7,086 nt of DNA from Campylobacterales bacterium. Lineage in GTDB: Bacteria > Campylobacterota > Campylobacteria > Campylobacterales > Arcobacteraceae. The notes beneath the pieces are model-generated. The model was given only the letters and a program-made list of their open reading frames with translations, searched no databases and was not told where the DNA came from. A program made the translations under genes and the position numbers. Numbering within the stretch: the stretch's first letter is position 1; the number at the start of each line of letters is the position of its first letter. The stretch spans positions 1-7,086 of the forward strand of contig JAMOPZ010000427.1 in assembly GCA_027064245.1 (NCBI GenBank), in the 5' to 3' direction. Shown in pieces: positions 5,714-7,086 of this stretch.

Positions 5714-5719
5714 GAGGAG
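5714..5719 (+). promoter_or_regulatory. Ribosome binding site GAGGAG fixing a GTG start
   Basis: GAGGAG lies six bases before GTG at 5726. That GTG opens the frame with a short basic N terminus and a hydrophobic signal sequence. The next in-frame candidates, GTG 5738 and ATG 5750, lack such a site and would cut into the signal peptide. Confidence 0.7.
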
Positions 5720-5725
5720 TGAGTT

Positions 5726-7086
5726 GTGGGTAAGAATGTGTATTTTTTAATGATTTGGGTATTAGCACTAAGTGTCAATGCTGCTGATTTAGGAACAATC
5801 AATGTTGAATCATCTACTATAGTAGGTTCAGATATTGATGCAAAAACGGAAGTTTCAACAGTAAATGTTATAGATGAAAAAACAATAGAGAAGATAAGTC
5901 CTAAAAATATAGGAGAACTTCTTCAAACTATACCAGGGATTACAGCAGATGTAAGAAATAGTGCAGTTGAGATTCATATAAGAGGTATAGGACAACAAGA
6001 GTTTATGGGAGAAGATACTGGAGTTGCTATAGTTATAGATGGAGTTCCTGTATTACAAAATGGTGGTAAAGTTAAGTTTAATCTTGATGAAATAGAATCA
6101 ATAAAAGTAATAAAAGGTGGAGCTAGTTATCTATACGGAAATACTGCTTTAGCTGGGGCTGTTATAATAACTACAAAAAAAGTAAAAAATAAAAATAGTG
6201 CAGATATTAGTGTAGAAGCAGGAAGCTATGGATATAAAAATGTAAAATCAAACATATTAAAAGGGACAGATAAATATTCTGCTTCATTAAATATTAATTA
6301 TACTGATGATGATAGTTTTTGGGAAGATGAGGGTAAAAGCTGGACAAAATCAGCAAATGGAAAATTTCAGTATTACTTAAATGATAGTAGTGATATAACA
6401 GCAGGTATAACCTATACAGATAAATTTGAGGCTGGTGGTGGTAGCGTGACTGGTGTAACAAATGCTAGATTGTATCCTGAAGGAATCCCAGGAGATTGGT
6501 CATACATAAGAGATTATTATTCAACTTTACAAAAATATTTTGTTACATACAGTAATGATTTAAGTGATACAGCTAATCTTAAAGTAAATACATATTACTA
6601 TAAAGATGATTATGATTATAAAAGTTCACCTCAAGATACAGATAGTGATGGGCTTGATGACTCCTATAGAAATGATAATACTGATAATATGGACCAATAT
6701 GGTTTTAAAACAGAGTATAAAGATACAAAAGAAAATTTATCTTATATGCTTGGTTTAGATTTAGGGCAAAGAAAACTTGATGATTACACTGTTCAGTTAG
6801 TTGATGTTCCACATAGAGGTTATGCAGGAGAATCTACACAAGGAGATACAACTGAAAATAGATATGCTTTGTATGGTGAGACTAAATATAAAATATATGA
6901 TAAATTAACGGCTATTGGAAATATTAGAATTGACTATGATGGATATGATTATAGTGCTTTAATACATGATTATAATGGTACAGCTTGGTCAGATACTACA
7001 ACTAATAGAGAAGATAGTTTTACAAATATTTCATATAGAGTTGGTGCTACATATCAGCTAAATGATAAAAAAACTTTTTATTCAAA
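5726..7086 (+). CDS. TonB-dependent outer-membrane receptor (3' truncated by window edge)
   Basis: The first 453 codons are open to the window end without a stop. A signal peptide (residues 1-19, ending SVNA) is followed by a TonB-box-like TINVE (24-28). The plug domain spans about residues 40-150: ELLQTIPGI (64-72), IHIRGIG (83-89), VAIVIDGVPV (100-109) and IKVIKGGASYLYGNTALAGAVIITTKK (126-152, only key parts needed: KGG, YG, GAVI). After that come alternating beta-strand-like segments rich in Tyr, Asp and Asn, as in a 22-strand barrel. The acidic loop DTDSDGLDD (304-312) resembles a calcium-binding loop. Such receptors import siderophores, cobalamin or metals using TonB energy. Position beside NosL-family genes suggests copper, as for NosA/OprC of pseudomonads. 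However, the visible part has no cysteine, so the OprC-type Cys-Met copper site is not evident. Substrate remains open. Confidence 0.9.
   Translation, partial: MGKNVYFLMIWVLALSVNAADLGTINVESSTIVGSDIDAKTEVSTVNVIDEKTIEKISPKNIGELLQTIPGITADVRNSAVEIHIRGIGQQEFMGEDTGVAIVIDGVPVLQNGGKVKFNLDEIESIKVIKGGASYLYGNTALAGAVIITTKKVKNKNSADISVEAGSYGYKNVKSNILKGTDKYSASLNINYTDDDSFWEDEGKSWTKSANGKFQYYLNDSSDITAGITYTDKFEAGGGSVTGVTNARLYPEGIPGDWSYIRDYYSTLQKYFVTYSNDLSDTANLKVNTYYYKDDYDYKSSPQDTDSDGLDDSYRNDNTDNMDQYGFKTEYKDTKENLSYMLGLDLGQRKLDDYTVQLVDVPHRGYAGESTQGDTTENRYALYGETKYKIYDKLTAIGNIRIDYDGYDYSALIHDYNGTAWSDTTTNREDSFTNISYRVGATYQLNDKKTFYS

Larger units (their letters stand above)
5543..5725. promoter_or_regulatory. Divergent intergenic control region
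   Basis: This 183-bp A+T-rich spacer separates the minus-strand NosL-family gene from the TonB receptor, so it must hold promoters for both. I see a hairpin in the minus-strand leader (5569-5587), two directly repeated ATTGTT and one inverted copy (5609-5666), and a candidate -10 for each direction. No clear FNR box (TTGAT-N4-ATCAA) and no clear TTAAC-N4-GTTAA NssR-type site was found by eye. No small ORF of note is present. Confidence 0.7.

Noticed and set aside
5726..7086. Firm assignment of the receptor as a NosA/OprC copper channel
   Set aside because: The visible 453 residues contain no cysteine and few methionines, so the Cys/Met copper site known in OprC is not seen. The link to copper rests on neighbours only.
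1..7086. Mobile elements, CRISPR arrays, toxin-antitoxin or phage-defence genes
   Set aside because: No transposase, integrase, terminal repeats, spaced direct repeats or recognisable toxin/antitoxin or nuclease domains were found. All the sequence is explained by the nos operon, the NosL/TonB pair and short spacers.

Overview
The window is A+T-rich, densely packed bacterial DNA. It carries the downstream part of a nitrous oxide reductase (nos) cluster of the clade II, cytochrome-c-linked type. The combination of a monohaem NosC-type cytochrome, a NapH-like NosH and NosF/NosY/NosL, with no NosR or NosX visible, resembles the Wolinella succinogenes / Sulfurimonas / Arcobacter arrangement. I infer a member of Campylobacterota; the genus cannot be fixed from this sequence. 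The catalytic gene nosZ and the genes nosB, nosD, nosG and nosC1 would be expected upstream, outside the window.

Region 1 (about 1-4811, + strand) is one compact operon. It reads: 5'-truncated cytochrome c (NosC2-like), NosH, NosF (ABC ATPase), NosL lipoprotein, NosY (ABC permease), a NosL-like periplasmic protein without the CxxCxM motif, a second membrane-anchored NosL with CxxCxM, and a single-PAS protein of the Aer/CetB kind. From nosH onward the genes overlap by 1, 14, 4, 1 and 4 bases, with only one 8-base gap, so translational coupling is likely. NosC2 and NosH belong to the electron path from menaquinol to NosZ. NosF and NosY form the transporter that works with NosD, and the NosL proteins are expected to deliver Cu(I) for assembly of the NosZ copper centres. 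The PAS protein is not a maturation factor and looks like a redox or energy sensor riding on the respiratory operon.

Region 2 (4812-4864) is a 15-bp perfect hairpin between convergent genes. Its T tract serves the minus-strand gene.

Region 3 (4865-7086) is a divergent pair. On the minus strand lies a fourth NosL-family protein, rich in Cys/His/Met and carrying a C-terminal tail that resembles a cytochrome c without its haem motif. On the plus strand lies the first 453 codons of a TonB-dependent outer-membrane receptor with a GTG start. The 183-bp spacer between them holds candidate promoters, a small hairpin in the minus-strand leader and repeated ATTGTT motifs. I infer a metal (probably copper) acquisition module supporting N2O reductase, but no substrate can be read directly from the receptor.

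The main point of interest is the presence of four divergent NosL-family proteins in about 3.5 kb, together with a co-transcribed PAS sensor and a neighbouring TonB receptor. No RNA genes, insertion sequences, CRISPR arrays or tandem repeats were seen.
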